DNA of 47,393 nt from Enterobacter mori LMG 25706 (GCF_000211415.1 NZ_GL890779.1:77012-124404); one strand, 5' to 3'. Positions 1 through 9,160 are shown, counted from the first letter of the stretch. Numbers and translations are program-made. The notes: generated by a model not told the origin, from the letters alone.

Positions 1-1186
1 TGGCCTGCAGGATCAGCTGCTTCAGCGCCGGAATGCGCTTAAGCGACGCGCCGCACTGCATCGCCATATCCTCAAGCTGGCTGCGGTGGTCGAAGGCCAT
101 TACGCACAGCTCCGGCCACTCGCGGCGGCGGGTGGTCACCCGGTGGAGATGGTTAAGACGCGGGTCGAGATCCGGGCGCGGTACATCCGCAGCGCGGGAG
201 AGATAGTCATCCAGCTCGATTTTGCTCGGCATCGCCGGGGCGCAGCCGTGGCGCGAGACCACCAGCGCACCGCAGGCGTTGGCGTAGCGGCACGCCTGCT
301 CCCAGCCCTCGTCGTTCAGGTAGCCGCGCAGCAGGCCGGACATAAACGCGTCCCCCGCCCCAAGGACGTTCAGCACCTCCACGCGCACGCCGGTCACCGT
401 CAGGCCGTCGTCCAGACGGGGCGGAATGGCGTCTGTGTAGACCGAGCAGCCGAGCGCGCCGCGTTTGCAGACCAGCGTTGCGTCACTGACGGCGCGCACC
501 TGCTCCAGCGCCTGCAGGGTATCCGTGCTGCCGCCCGCAATGTGAAACTCCTCTTCGGTGCCAACAATAACGTCGAAGAGGTGCCGCACCTCCTGCAGCT
601 CGCGGGTGACCTTATCGGCGGCGATAAAGCGCGTTTCGCCGTCGCCTAAGGCGGTCAGCCCCCACAGCACCGGACGATAATCGATGTCCAGCACCGTGCG
701 CACGCCGTGACGGCGGGCATAGCCCAGCGCCGTCAGCACCGCCTCGCGGGTCTGCGGATGAGAAAGATGCGTCCCGGTGATGGCAAGACAACGAGCGGAG
801 GCAATGTAACTTTCGTCCACATCGCTGGCGGTAATCGCCATATCCGCGCAGTTATCGCGATAAAAAATCAGAGGAAAGGTGTCCCGGTCTTTAATGCCGA
901 GTAACACCAGCGCCGTGAGGCGGTCTTTATCAGTAATCAGATGGTGGGTATCGCAGCCCACCTGGTTGAGCTCTTCCCGCAGGAAGCGGCCCATATGTTC
1001 ATCGCCGACGCGCGCCAGCATCGACGAACGTAAACCCTGACGCGCGGTGCCGTACGCCACGTTGCCGGACGAGCCGCCGAGATATTTGGCGAAGCTCGAC
1101 GCATCCTCCAGACGGGCACCAATCTGCTGACTGTAGAGGTCTACCGCCACGCGGCCCATGCATATCACATCAAACTGCTTTTCCAC
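1..1186 (-). CDS. iolC: 5-dehydro-2-deoxygluconokinase IolC fused to a DUF2090 domain (3' part outside window)
   Basis: IolC phosphorylates 5-dehydro-2-deoxy-D-gluconate in the cytoplasmic myo-inositol pathway. The visible 395 codons translate without a stop from a GTG at 1184-1186, preceded by TGAGGT about 7 bases upstream; an in-frame ATG lies nine codons later. The N-terminus has the ribokinase/PfkB substrate loop (YLGGSSGNVAYG) and, near residue 274, the nucleotide/anion-hole signature LGAGDAF. Near residue 360 a new segment begins (MAFDHRSQLEDMA), which matches the start of DUF2090, the aldolase-like domain fused to IolC in many proteobacteria. Such fusions are usually about 630-640 residues, so roughly 240 residues should lie beyond position 1. 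It is the last visible gene of the inositol cluster and starts 12 bases after the preceding dehydrogenase stops. Confidence 0.93.
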   Translation of the reverse strand, partial: MEKQFDVICMGRVAVDLYSQQIGARLEDASSFAKYLGGSSGNVAYGTARQGLRSSMLARVGDEHMGRFLREELNQVGCDTHHLITDKDRLTALVLLGIKDRDTFPLIFYRDNCADMAITASDVDESYIASARCLAITGTHLSHPQTREAVLTALGYARRHGVRTVLDIDYRPVLWGLTALGDGETRFIAADKVTRELQEVRHLFDVIVGTEEEFHIAGGSTDTLQALEQVRAVSDATLVCKRGALGCSVYTDAIPPRLDDGLTVTGVRVEVLNVLGAGDAFMSGLLRGYLNDEGWEQACRYANACGALVVSRHGCAPAMPSKIELDDYLSRAADVPRPDLDPRLNHLHRVTTRRREWPELCVMAFDHRSQLEDMAMQCGASLKRIPALKQLILQA

Positions 1187-1198
1187 GTTAATACCTCA

Positions 1199-2332
1199 TC
1201 AGACAATGTCGTTCACGTTCAGCCAGCGGCCTTCCCGGTGCGAGAGTGCAATCGCGTCCAGCACGCGAGACACTTTCCAGCCCTCTTCGAAGTCCGGCCA
1301 CATCGGCGCGTCGGCGGCAATCCCGTCCACCAGGTCGCGCACCTCCACCGTTTTTTGATCGTTAAAGCCAATCCCGTGTCCCGCCCCCATGCAGAACGCG
1401 GCGTAGTCCGGGTGCGCTGGGCCAACGAGCAGCGTGCGGAACCCCTGACGGTTCACCGGATCGTCATGCAGATAGAGCTTCAGCTCCGCCATGCGTTCCT
1501 GGGTAAAACTGATGGCGCCCTTCGTTCCGGTAATGACATACGACAGCCCCATCTTGCGGCCGCAGGCGACGCGGGAGGTTTCAATGACGCCCTGCGCCCC
1601 GCCCGCGAAGCGCACCATCGCGTGGGCCTGATCCTCGTTTTCGACGGCGATCATCTCTGACGATCCGGCCTTTGCCGGGCGCGCCGGGACCACGATCTTC
1701 AGATCGCCGCAGACCTGCTCGATATCCCCCACCAGGTACTGGGCCATATTGACGATGTGCGCCGCAAGGTCGCCCAGCGCGCCCAGCCCGGCGGTCTCTT
1801 TAAAACAGTGCCAGTGAATGGGCGACAGCGGGTCGGCCATATAGTCTTCGTTGTGGGTGCCGTAGAAGTGGATCACCTCGCCAATCTCGCCGCGGGCGAT
1901 AATCTCCTTCGCCAACTGTGCCGTCGGGTTCTTCATGTAGTTGAACCCCACCAGCGTTTTCACCCCGGCCCGCTTCGCGGCGTCGACCATCTCGCGCGCG
2001 TCGTGGGCATTAAGCGCCAGCGGCTTCTCCGAGTAGACGTGCTTGCCGTGGCGGATCGCCTCCAGCGCCATCTCTTTATGCAGATGGTTGGGTGAACAAA
2101 TATCCACCACGTCAATGGCCGGGTCGGCTACCAGCGCCCGCCAGTCCCCGGTGGAGCGGTTGAAGCCAAACGCCTGCGCGCGCGCTGCCGCCAGCTCCGG
2201 CGTGACTTCCGCCACCATCTCGCGCACCAGCCTGCCGCGCAGGTTGAACACCGTCGGGGCCTGGGCATAGGCGATGGCATGTGCCTTGCCGATATACCCG
2301 GTGCCAATCAATCCAATACGAACCTCTTTCAT
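1199..2332 (-). CDS. Gfo/Idh/MocA-family dehydrogenase of the inositol cluster (second paralogue)
   Basis: A 377-residue NAD(P)-dependent oxidoreductase. The N-terminal Rossmann fold shows GLIGTGYIGKAHA, the family's EKPLAL motif follows near residue 105, and the C-terminal domain has GDLAAHIVNMAQYL, which supplies the Asp/His pair typical of catalysis in this family. ATG 2332 is chosen because GAGGA lies seven bases upstream; a GTG 12 bases further out has no better site. It lies between the permease (gap 8 bases) and iolC (gap 12 bases). The location suggests it oxidises another inositol isomer (scyllo- or chiro-inositol) or a derivative, in addition to the IolG encoded at 5938-6924, but substrate cannot be read from sequence. 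Confidence 0.9.
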   Translation of the reverse strand: MKEVRIGLIGTGYIGKAHAIAYAQAPTVFNLRGRLVREMVAEVTPELAAARAQAFGFNRSTGDWRALVADPAIDVVDICSPNHLHKEMALEAIRHGKHVYSEKPLALNAHDAREMVDAAKRAGVKTLVGFNYMKNPTAQLAKEIIARGEIGEVIHFYGTHNEDYMADPLSPIHWHCFKETAGLGALGDLAAHIVNMAQYLVGDIEQVCGDLKIVVPARPAKAGSSEMIAVENEDQAHAMVRFAGGAQGVIETSRVACGRKMGLSYVITGTKGAISFTQERMAELKLYLHDDPVNRQGFRTLLVGPAHPDYAAFCMGAGHGIGFNDQKTVEVRDLVDGIAADAPMWPDFEEGWKVSRVLDAIALSHREGRWLNVNDIV

Positions 2333-2340
2333 CGTGATCC

Positions 2341-3369
2341 TCACAGTGCGCCGCGACGGCTTTTGGCATAGGTATCGAATGCCACCGCCAGAACGATAAT
2401 TAATCCGGTGATAATTTGCTGGTAGTAGGCCGAGACGTTCATCAGCACCAGGCCGTTAATCAGAATGCCCATGATGATGGAGCCGATAATGGTGCCGCCG
2501 ATGCGCCCATAGCCGCCCATCAGCGAGGTGCCGCCAATCACCACCGAGGCAATAACGCGCAGCTCAAAGGAGATCCCGGCTACCGCCTCGGCGCTTCCCA
2601 GACGCGCGCTCAGGATGAAGCCTGCCAGACCCGCCAGACAGCCAATCAGCACGTAGACGCTGACCAGCACACGCTTGACGTTCACCCCCGCCAGGCGTGC
2701 CGCCTCTGGGTTGCCGCCGATGGCGTAGACGAAGCGGCCCCAGCGGGTTTTATGCAGCGCCAGATAACCGCCAATGGCGACGATGGCGAAGATCCAGATC
2801 GGAATAGAGATGCCGAGCAGCTCCCCGCGTCCCCACCAGCGGTAGCCAGGGTCGAAACCGGCGATCGGCGCACCGTCGTTAATCACCAGCGTCAGGCCGC
2901 GCCAGATGGTCATCCCACCGAGGGTGACGATAAACGGCGGCAGGCGCAGGCGGGTGACGCCCAGACCGTGCAGGAAGCCAATCGCCGTGCCCATGGCCAG
3001 ACAAATCCCCAGCCCGATTAGCCAACTCATGCCGCCCCAGGCGTTCGGGTCGACGGTGGTGAAGTTGTCGCCTTTGATCACGTACGCCGCGGTCATGGCG
3101 CATACCGCCAGAATGGAGCCCACGGAGAGGTCGATCCCGGCGGTCAGAATGACGAAGGTCATCCCCACGGCCATGATCCCGTAGATGGACACTTCGGTCA
3201 GGATGTTGAAAATATTGCGTTCAGAGAAAAAGTTGCTGTTCTGCGACTGGAAGAAGATCAGCAGCAGGATCATGAAAATCAGCACCCCGAATCGCTCGAA
3301 GAAGGCGATGGGATCGATGCGTCCGGCGCGTTTGACCGGGGCCTGCGTTTTAGAAATCATCTGCGTCAT
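2341..3369 (-). CDS. ABC transporter permease, RbsC/BPD_transp_2 family, probable inositol importer
   Basis: A 342-residue inner-membrane protein rich in hydrophobic helices, with the RbsC-type landmarks GMTFVILTAGIDLSVGS near residue 70 and AVAGISFELRVIASVVIGGTSLMGGYG near residue 265, the loop that docks with the ATPase. It follows the ATPase by 11 bases and precedes the dehydrogenase by 8, so the genes are one operon. ATG 3369 has GGAG seven bases upstream. The cluster context makes myo-inositol the likely substrate (equivalent to IatP of Caulobacter); a general pentose or hexose permease of the ribose type is the alternative. Confidence 0.93.
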   Translation of the reverse strand: MTQMISKTQAPVKRAGRIDPIAFFERFGVLIFMILLLIFFQSQNSNFFSERNIFNILTEVSIYGIMAVGMTFVILTAGIDLSVGSILAVCAMTAAYVIKGDNFTTVDPNAWGGMSWLIGLGICLAMGTAIGFLHGLGVTRLRLPPFIVTLGGMTIWRGLTLVINDGAPIAGFDPGYRWWGRGELLGISIPIWIFAIVAIGGYLALHKTRWGRFVYAIGGNPEAARLAGVNVKRVLVSVYVLIGCLAGLAGFILSARLGSAEAVAGISFELRVIASVVIGGTSLMGGYGRIGGTIIGSIIMGILINGLVLMNVSAYYQQIITGLIIVLAVAFDTYAKSRRGAL

Positions 3370-3380
3370 GAGAAACTCCG

Positions 3381-4928
3381 TTATGCCGCGTTCAGGGCGT
3401 TGTGGTTGATGGCCATCATCGTCATCAGCCGTTCTTCGTTAGCGTCGTCACCGTGGATCACGCCAGTCACCCGGCCTTCGCTGAGGGTGATGATCCGGTC
3501 AGACACCGCCATCACTTCAGGCAGATCGGAGGAGATCACGATCACCGCTACGCCCTTTTTCGCCATGTCAAACAGCACCTGGTGCACTTCCGATTTGGTC
3601 CCCACGTCGATGCCGCGCGTCGGCTCATCGACGATCAGCACCCGTGGATTGAGCGCCATACAGCGCGCGAGGATCACTTTTTGCTGGTTGCCGCCGGATA
3701 GCTTGCGCACCTCCTGCGCGCTGTTGACCATTTTGATCTGCAGCGCCTGGCGGTAGGACTCAATCAGATCGTCCTCTTTGCGGGTGTTCACAAACCAGCG
3801 CCACTGCAGCAGCGAGGAGAGGCAGGAGAGCGACAGGTTGTCGCGAATCGACAGCCCCAGCACCGCCCCCTCTTTTTTACGATCTTCCGGCACCAGCGCC
3901 ACACCGTGGTCGAGGGCATACAGCGGATCGCGCGGCTGGTACGGCACGCCGTCCAGCTCAAAGCTCCCCGAGGTAAACGCATCAGCGCCAAACAGGCAGC
4001 GGGCCACTTCGGTACGTCCCGCGCCCACCAGCCCGGCAATGCCCAGGACCTCCCCGGCGTGGACGTGGAAACTGATGTCGTGCAGGGCGATGCCGTGCGG
4101 ATCCAGCGGCGGCTTTTCGCGACTCAGTCCCTTCACCGCCAGGCGGACGGGTTTATCTTCATGATGCGTTTCGCTGGCGGGACGACGGTTAAAGGCCACG
4201 TCGCGTCCGACCATCAGGCGGATCAGCTGTTCTACGTTGGTCTCCGCCACCGCGCCGGTGCCGGTGAAACGGCCGTCCTGGAAAACGGTGAAGCGATCGC
4301 AGAGCTGGAAAACTTCGTGCAGACGGTGGGTAACGTAAATAATGCTCACGCCGCGGTTTTTAAGCTCCCGCACCACGCGGTGCAGGCTTTCCACCTCGCT
4401 GTCGCTCAGCGCGGCGGACGGTTCGTCCATAATGATTAACCGGGCGTTGAGGGTCAGCGCCCGGGCGATCTCCACCATCTGCTGCTGGGCGACGCTCAGG
4501 CGGGCGACAGGCGTGGTCGGCGCAACGTTCAGCTGCAGGTAATCGAGGATGACCTGCGCCTCCTGGTTTACCGCCTTTTCGTCGACGATCAGGTTACGTT
4601 TACGCGGCTCGCGCCCGAGAAACATGTTTTCCGCGACGGTCATGTTGGGCAGAAGGTTGAATTCCTGATAGATGGTAATAATGCCCTTGTTCTGGCGCTC
4701 CACCGGGGAGTCGTCCACCGGCAGCGTTTCGCCGTTGAACCAGATATCCCCGCGCGTTTGCGGCTGCGCGCCCGCGAGCGCCTTCAGCAGCGTAGATTTC
4801 CCCGCCCCGTTTTCCCCCAGCAGGGCGTGAATTTCTCCGCTGCCGACGGTCAGCTGAGCGCTGCTCAGCGCCCAGACGCCGGAAAAGCTTTTTGCCAGGT
4901 CGGTCACTTTCAGTAAGGGTTGCGACAT
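3381..4928 (-). CDS. Sugar ABC transporter ATPase with two nucleotide-binding domains, probable inositol importer
   Basis: A 515-residue RbsA/MglA-type ATPase. The first half has Walker A GENGAGKSTLLKALAGA near residue 35, a Q-loop, a signature-like LSVAQQQ and Walker B ARLIIMDEPSA. The second half has the degenerate Walker A typical of these proteins (GLVGAGRTEVARCLFGA near residue 290), then signature LSGGNQQK and Walker B VLIVDEPTRGID. It would energise import through the neighbouring permease. ATG 4928 is preferred to one 18 bases upstream because AGGAG is placed seven bases before it. A 48-base gap containing a stable hairpin separates it from the binding-protein gene upstream. Confidence 0.94.
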   Translation of the reverse strand: MSQPLLKVTDLAKSFSGVWALSSAQLTVGSGEIHALLGENGAGKSTLLKALAGAQPQTRGDIWFNGETLPVDDSPVERQNKGIITIYQEFNLLPNMTVAENMFLGREPRKRNLIVDEKAVNQEAQVILDYLQLNVAPTTPVARLSVAQQQMVEIARALTLNARLIIMDEPSAALSDSEVESLHRVVRELKNRGVSIIYVTHRLHEVFQLCDRFTVFQDGRFTGTGAVAETNVEQLIRLMVGRDVAFNRRPASETHHEDKPVRLAVKGLSREKPPLDPHGIALHDISFHVHAGEVLGIAGLVGAGRTEVARCLFGADAFTSGSFELDGVPYQPRDPLYALDHGVALVPEDRKKEGAVLGLSIRDNLSLSCLSSLLQWRWFVNTRKEDDLIESYRQALQIKMVNSAQEVRKLSGGNQQKVILARCMALNPRVLIVDEPTRGIDVGTKSEVHQVLFDMAKKGVAVIVISSDLPEVMAVSDRIITLSEGRVTGVIHGDDANEERLMTMMAINHNALNAA

Positions 4929-4949
4929 CAGTCTGCTCCTCCTCATGAT

Positions 4950-4968
4950 GAGCCGCCAAAGGCGGCTC
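4950..4968 (-). other. mRNA hairpin between binding-protein and ATPase genes
   Basis: A perfect 8-bp stem (GAGCCGCC / GGCGGCTC) with an AAA/TTT loop lies 8 bases after the binding-protein stop and just before the ATPase ribosome-binding site. There is no T-run, so it is unlikely to stop transcription. Hairpins in this place of sugar ABC operons commonly protect the upstream message and raise binding-protein output; that role here is inference. Confidence 0.6.
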
Positions 4969-4976
4969 GGGACATA

Positions 4977-5906
4977 TTAGTTACCGGCCTCACCGATACG
5001 CTCAGCCTGCTGCAGGTTCTCTTTGGTGATAAGCGTCGGAGGATAGTCGGCCCCGGTAATGGCTTTTTTCTCGCGCACGTTGGCCACCAGCTGGCTCATC
5101 GCCGTCTGCACCGCAAAGCCCGGGCGCTGATCCGCCGTTACCGCCAGCCAGCCGTCGCGCACGCGGGCCAATGCTTCCGGCACCGCATCGAAGCCGGTCA
5201 CGAGGATCTCGCCCGGCTTCACGCCCTGGCTCTGCAGCGCTTCAATCGCGCCCAGCGCCATATCGTCGTTGGCTGAGAGGATCACCTGCGGGCGCTTCGG
5301 CAGCGAAGGCAGCACGCTTTCCACAATGCGCATCCCTTCCGAACGCATCCAGTTCCCGGTCTGATCGGCGACGATCTTGTATTTATCCCCACCCGACTTC
5401 AGGCTGTCGCGGATCCCTTTGGTGCGTTCAATATTGGAGGAAGAACCCGGCTGGCCGGTGAGGAGAATGATGTCCGCGCCGTTGGGGAATTTGGTTTTAA
5501 CGAAGTCGCCAACCGCCTGGCCGCCCTTGTAGTTGTTGGCGCCGAAGTGCGGCACTTTCTTCTGGCTATCGACGGAGCGGTCGAGGGTGACGATCGGCAG
5601 TTTCGCATCCTGAATTTCATCCACCGCGCTGGAGACCGCGTTCACGTCGTTCGGGGAGACGATAAAGCCCTGCGCCCCGCGGGTGATGGCGTTTTCCAGG
5701 TCAGCCACCTGCTTCGGTGAGCTGCCCTGCCCGTCCAGCACCTGAAGCTTCACGCCCATCTCTTTTGCGGCTTTCACCGCCGTGCGCTGCATGTGAACTT
5801 CAAACGGCATGGCCAGGTTTGGCGTACTGAAAACAATTTGCTCGTTTTCGGCGAGGGCGGCCCCGGACGTCATGGCGATGAGGGCGGCTACGATCAGTTT
5901 TTTCAT
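4977..5906 (-). CDS. Periplasmic sugar-binding protein (Peripla_BP_4), probable inositol-binding component
   Basis: A 309-residue protein beginning with a classic signal peptide (MKKLIVAALIAMTSGAALA, cleavage after ALA near residue 19). The mature part has the ribose/galactose-binding-protein fold signatures: IVFSTPNLAMPFEVHMQ at the start, QGFIVSPNDVNAVSSAV near residue 80, TLDRSVDS after it, and VILSANDDMALGAIEAL near residue 220. It should deliver inositol or a related polyol to the permease/ATPase. A longer open frame extends upstream to 6278, but the signal peptide fixes the start at 5906 with GAGAGA upstream. It follows iolG by 31 bases. Confidence 0.94.
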   Translation of the reverse strand: MKKLIVAALIAMTSGAALAENEQIVFSTPNLAMPFEVHMQRTAVKAAKEMGVKLQVLDGQGSSPKQVADLENAITRGAQGFIVSPNDVNAVSSAVDEIQDAKLPIVTLDRSVDSQKKVPHFGANNYKGGQAVGDFVKTKFPNGADIILLTGQPGSSSNIERTKGIRDSLKSGGDKYKIVADQTGNWMRSEGMRIVESVLPSLPKRPQVILSANDDMALGAIEALQSQGVKPGEILVTGFDAVPEALARVRDGWLAVTADQRPGFAVQTAMSQLVANVREKKAITGADYPPTLITKENLQQAERIGEAGN

Positions 5907-5937
5907 TATTATGTCTCTCTGTGTAGGGTTGTTGTGT

Positions 5938-6924
5938 TTAGAGGACGATCTCGCGCTGGCTGCGCAGCGACTCCAGCGCTTTATCCGCGAGGTACAGCGC
6001 ACGTTCACCATCATCGCCGCTGCAGTCAGGCACCGCTTCGCCGCGCAGGACCGCAACAAAGTGTTCCCATTCCGCGGCGTAAGCGGATTTGTAGCGCTGC
6101 AGGAAGAAGTGTTCCGGCAGCGCGCTGGTGCAGCCCTGTTTGCCGTAGTGCTGCACCTGGTTTTCAAGGATGTTGCCCGCGCACAGCAGCCCTTCGGAGC
6201 CATGCAGCTCCAGGCGCTGGTCGTAGCCGTAAGATGAACGGCGGCTGTTAACGATGGTCGCCCCCGCGCCGGAGGCATATTTCAGAACGATAAACGCGGT
6301 ATCGATATCCCCCGCCTCGCCAATCGCCGGATCCACCAGGTTACTGCCCTGGGCATACACCGACACCGGCTCTTCGCCCATGATGAAGCGTGCCATGTCA
6401 AAGTCATGAATGGTCATATCGCGGAACATGCCGCCGGAAACGCGTACGTACTCAGCAGGCGGCGGGGACGGGTCGCGGGAGATGATCAGCAGCGATTCCG
6501 GCTTGCCGATGCGCCCGGCCTGCGCGTCGGTTTTCACGCGGCGGAACTGCGGGTCAAAGCGGCGGTTAAAGCCAATGAAAAGCGGCACGTCGTACTCTTT
6601 AACCACTTTCAGGCAGTCGCGCACGCGGGCGAGATCGAGGTGTACCGGCTTTTCACAGAAGATGGCCTTGCCGTGGCGGGCGGCCATTTCAATGAGGTCC
6701 GCGTGGGTATCGGTCGCGGAGGCGATCAGCACGGCATGAACGTTAGGGTCGGTCATCGCCTCATCCAGGCTCTGCTGGCGGGCCTGATACTGCGCGGCGA
6801 GACGGGTGGCAAATTCCTGATTGGGGTCAACCACGGACCAGAGCGTGGTCGCGCCGTGGCTGGCGATGTTAGCTGCATGTACCTGGCCAATTCGGCCAGC
6901 GCCCAGTAAAGCAATGTTAAACAT
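5938..6924 (-). CDS. iolG: myo-Inositol 2-dehydrogenase
   Basis: Oxidises myo-inositol to 2-keto-myo-inositol (scyllo-inosose) with NAD+, the first step of the pathway. The 328-residue protein has the Rossmann motif LLGAGRIGQVHA at the N-terminus, CEKPVHLDL near residue 95, GFNRRFDP near residue 120, and RDMTIHDFDMARF near residue 170, carrying the Asp/His catalytic pair of IolG. Length matches the family (about 330-340). ATG 6924 has GGGAG seven bases upstream. It is the first gene of the iolG-transporter-dehydrogenase-iolC transcription unit and has a promoter-sized AT-rich region ahead of it, so it probably has its own regulated promoter separate from mmsA-iolD. Confidence 0.96.
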   Translation of the reverse strand: MFNIALLGAGRIGQVHAANIASHGATTLWSVVDPNQEFATRLAAQYQARQQSLDEAMTDPNVHAVLIASATDTHADLIEMAARHGKAIFCEKPVHLDLARVRDCLKVVKEYDVPLFIGFNRRFDPQFRRVKTDAQAGRIGKPESLLIISRDPSPPPAEYVRVSGGMFRDMTIHDFDMARFIMGEEPVSVYAQGSNLVDPAIGEAGDIDTAFIVLKYASGAGATIVNSRRSSYGYDQRLELHGSEGLLCAGNILENQVQHYGKQGCTSALPEHFFLQRYKSAYAAEWEHFVAVLRGEAVPDCSGDDGERALYLADKALESLRSQREIVL

Positions 6925-6968
6925 AACGGCTCCCGGTGTTGGTGAATGCTGTGAACTAACGACCCTAT

Positions 6969-6998
6969 AAATAAAACATTTATTTCATTTTTATAAAT
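6969..6998 (-). promoter_or_regulatory. Candidate IolR operator/promoter upstream of iolG
   Basis: An AT-rich tract contains ATTTATTTCAT at 6978-6988; read on the minus strand this is ATGAAATAAAT followed by an imperfect inverted AAATAAA-TGT-TTTATTT. A near-identical 11-mer (ATGAAACAAAT) occurs upstream of mmsA at 10727-10737. Two sites shared by the two presumed iol promoters fit an operator for the adjacent RpiR-type regulator. This is inference from the match; no footprint is known to me. Confidence 0.4.
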
Positions 6999-7094
6999 AG
7001 TGAAAATTATGTTTTTGAGTGTGGGTTAACACTTTTGAGATGAATGAGATAAATTTTGTTATCAATCTCACAACATGGAAAGACGTACAGAAGC

Positions 7095-7189
7095 CCCCTC
7101 ACCCCGGCCCTCTCCCCAAAGGGGCGAGGGAGAAAAGGCCGCACCGAACCATCCCCTCTCCCCTTTGGGGAGAGGGTTAGGGTGAGGGG
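7095..7189. repeat. Dispersed inverted-repeat element (CCCTCACCC type) downstream of iolD
   Basis: The arms 7095-7117 and 7167-7189 are imperfect inverted repeats (21 of 23 positions pair). Each half also folds alone: CCCTCTCCCC-AAA-GGGGCGAGGG on the left and CCCTCTCCCC-TTT-GGGGAGAGGG on the right. The element starts 34 bases after the iolD stop and ends before the iolG promoter region, so it may help end iolD transcripts. A related copy begins at 47361. It looks like a REP/MITE-type intergenic repeat common in enterobacterial genomes, with no coding content. Confidence 0.8.
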
Positions 7190-7223
7190 AAATGAAATGA
7201 AAATTTCGTTACGATGGAAAAAC

Positions 7224-9149
7224 TTAATACTGACGGGCTTTTTTCACCTGTACCTGCGTTTGCTCGGCGGCTTCGCGCACGGCAGACGACGCCGCCACCT
7301 GCGCATCACCGGTTCGCCACCATGAGGCGTAATCGTGGGTCATAGTCTTCGGCAGCACCTTGATGTCCAGCAGCGTCGGGCCCGGATGCGCGCGTGACGC
7401 CTCCAGCGCCGCCAGCAGGCTTTGCTCATCGTTCACCCGCCACGCGCGGCAGCCGTAGCTTTGTGCGTTTTGCGCAAAGTCGACCTTCACCAGCGGCCCG
7501 TCAAGCCGCCCGGTTTCCGGGTTGCGCCGACGGTTTTCCGTGCCAAAGCTGCCCATGCCGTGCCCCATCTGCAGGTTGTTAATGCAGCCGAAGCTTGCGT
7601 TATCAAACAGCAGAACGGTGACCTTAATGCCCTCCTGCACCGCGGTTTGCAGCTCGGAGTGCAGCATCATGTAGGAGCCATCCCCCACCATGGCGTACAC
7701 CGGCTGCTCTGGCCTGGCGAGCTTCGCGCCGATGGCTGCCGCAATCTCGTAGCCCATGCAGGAGTAGCCGTACTCCAGGTGATAGCTGTCCGGCGTTTTG
7801 ACCTGCCAGAGGCGCTGTAAATCCCCTGGCAGCGAACCGGCCGCGCCCACCACGATGGCGTTATCTTCAACATGCTGGTTGATCAGCCCCAGCACCCGCG
7901 TCTGGGTCAGGCGGGTGTTGAGCGTCTCGCCGTATTCCGCTAACTGCGCATCCAGATGCCCCGCCACTTCGGGCGCATCGTCAGGACGCCACTGGCGATC
8001 CCACAGGCGACGGCACTCGTCGCGCCAGGCGGATTTCGCCTCGGCGATCGCCTCTCCCCAGCCGCTGCGATAATCGCCGAGCGCGTGGGTTAATGCCTGG
8101 AGCCCGGTTTGGGCATCGGCAACCAGCGCGGTGGCGTCCAGCTTCAGGGCGTCGAACTCGGCCACGTTCAGCAGCAGGAATTCGACGTCCGGGAGGGAAA
8201 AGAGCGCCTTGGAGCCGGTAGTAAAGTCGGTCAGGCGCGTGCCGACGCCAATCACTAAATCCGCCTGTGGCGCGAGCTGGTTGGCGGCCATTCCCCCCGT
8301 CACCCCTACGCCGCCCAGGTTAAGTGGGTGGTCACTTACCAGCGCCCCCTTTCCGGCCTGGGTTTCGGCAAACGGCAGCCGCAGCGTCTCGACAAATTCG
8401 CGAAACGCCTCATGCGCGCCGGAATAGCGCACGCCGCCGCCGCACACCACCAGCGGACGACGCTTGCGGGCGATTATCGCCCGCGCCTGCGCCAGACGCT
8501 GCGGGTCAGGCGGACGGCGCTCGATGTGGTGCACGCGACGCGCGAAGAAGCTCAGCGGATAGTCCCAGGCCTCCCCCTGCACGTCCTGGGGCAGGCAGAT
8601 GGTCACCGCGCCGGTATTGGCGGGGTCAGTAAGCGTTCGCATCGCGCTTAGCATGGCGCTCATCAGTTGCTCGGGGCGGTTAATGCGGTCCCAGTAGCGG
8701 GAGACCGGACGGAAGCAGTCGTTGGTGCTGATGCTGAGGTCGTGATACTGCTCGATCTGCTGCAGCACCGGGTCCGGCTGGCGGCTGGCGTAGATATCGC
8801 CCGGCAACAGCAGCAGCGGGATGCGGTTCGCCGTGGCGGTGGCCGCGGCGGTCACCATATTGGCGGCCCCCGGCCCGACGGAGGAAGTGACGGCAAAAAT
8901 ACGCTGACGCCGGTGCTGTTTGGCGAATCCCGTCGCCATATGGGCGATGCCCTGCTCGTTGCAGCCCTGCATCACCTGCAGATGGCCCGGGTCCTGCTCC
9001 AGCGCCTGGCCTATACCGAGCACGTTGCCGTGCCCAAAGATGGTGGCGACGCCCTCCACGAAGGGCGTTTCGTTGCCATCCACGCTGACGTACTGTTGAT
9101 TCAGGAACCGGACCAGCGCCTGGGCCATGGTAATACGTTCGGTTTGCAT
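7224..9149 (-). CDS. iolD: 3D-(3,5/4)-trihydroxycyclohexane-1,2-dione hydrolase
   Basis: A ThDP-dependent enzyme that opens the ring of trihydroxycyclohexane-dione to give 5-deoxyglucuronic acid. The 641-residue product has the ThDP-enzyme layout: N-terminal pyrimidine-binding domain ([15 protein letters not shown] near residue 40; [14 protein letters not shown] near residue 90), a central domain ([16 protein letters not shown]) and a C-terminal diphosphate domain with the Mg-binding [12 protein letters not shown] and following asparagines ([10 protein letters not shown]). Length fits IolD. ATG 9149 has AGGAGG four bases upstream; a second ATG seven codons in (MAQALVRFL) is a possible alternative. 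It follows mmsA by 11 bases, so both are cotranscribed. Confidence 0.96.
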   Translation of the reverse strand: MQTERITMAQALVRFLNQQYVSVDGNETPFVEGVATIFGHGNVLGIGQALEQDPGHLQVMQGCNEQGIAHMATGFAKQHRRQRIFAVTSSVGPGAANMVTAAATATANRIPLLLLPGDIYASRQPDPVLQQIEQYHDLSISTNDCFRPVSRYWDRINRPEQLMSAMLSAMRTLTDPANTGAVTICLPQDVQGEAWDYPLSFFARRVHHIERRPPDPQRLAQARAIIARKRRPLVVCGGGVRYSGAHEAFREFVETLRLPFAETQAGKGALVSDHPLNLGGVGVTGGMAANQLAPQADLVIGVGTRLTDFTTGSKALFSLPDVEFLLLNVAEFDALKLDATALVADAQTGLQALTHALGDYRSGWGEAIAEAKSAWRDECRRLWDRQWRPDDAPEVAGHLDAQLAEYGETLNTRLTQTRVLGLINQHVEDNAIVVGAAGSLPGDLQRLWQVKTPDSYHLEYGYSCMGYEIAAAIGAKLARPEQPVYAMVGDGSYMMLHSELQTAVQEGIKVTVLLFDNASFGCINNLQMGHGMGSFGTENRRRNPETGRLDGPLVKVDFAQNAQSYGCRAWRVNDEQSLLAALEASRAHPGPTLLDIKVLPKTMTHDYASWWRTGDAQVAASSAVREAAEQTQVQVKKARQY

Positions 9150-9160
9150 AAAACCTCCTG

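Noticed and set aside
5907..6278. Upstream extension of the sugar-binding protein
   Set aside because: It overlaps iolG in another frame and would bury the signal peptide, which fixes the start at 5906.
7095..7189. Repeated C-rich blocks as a CRISPR array
   Set aside because: Only two inverted arms and no regular repeat-spacer units.
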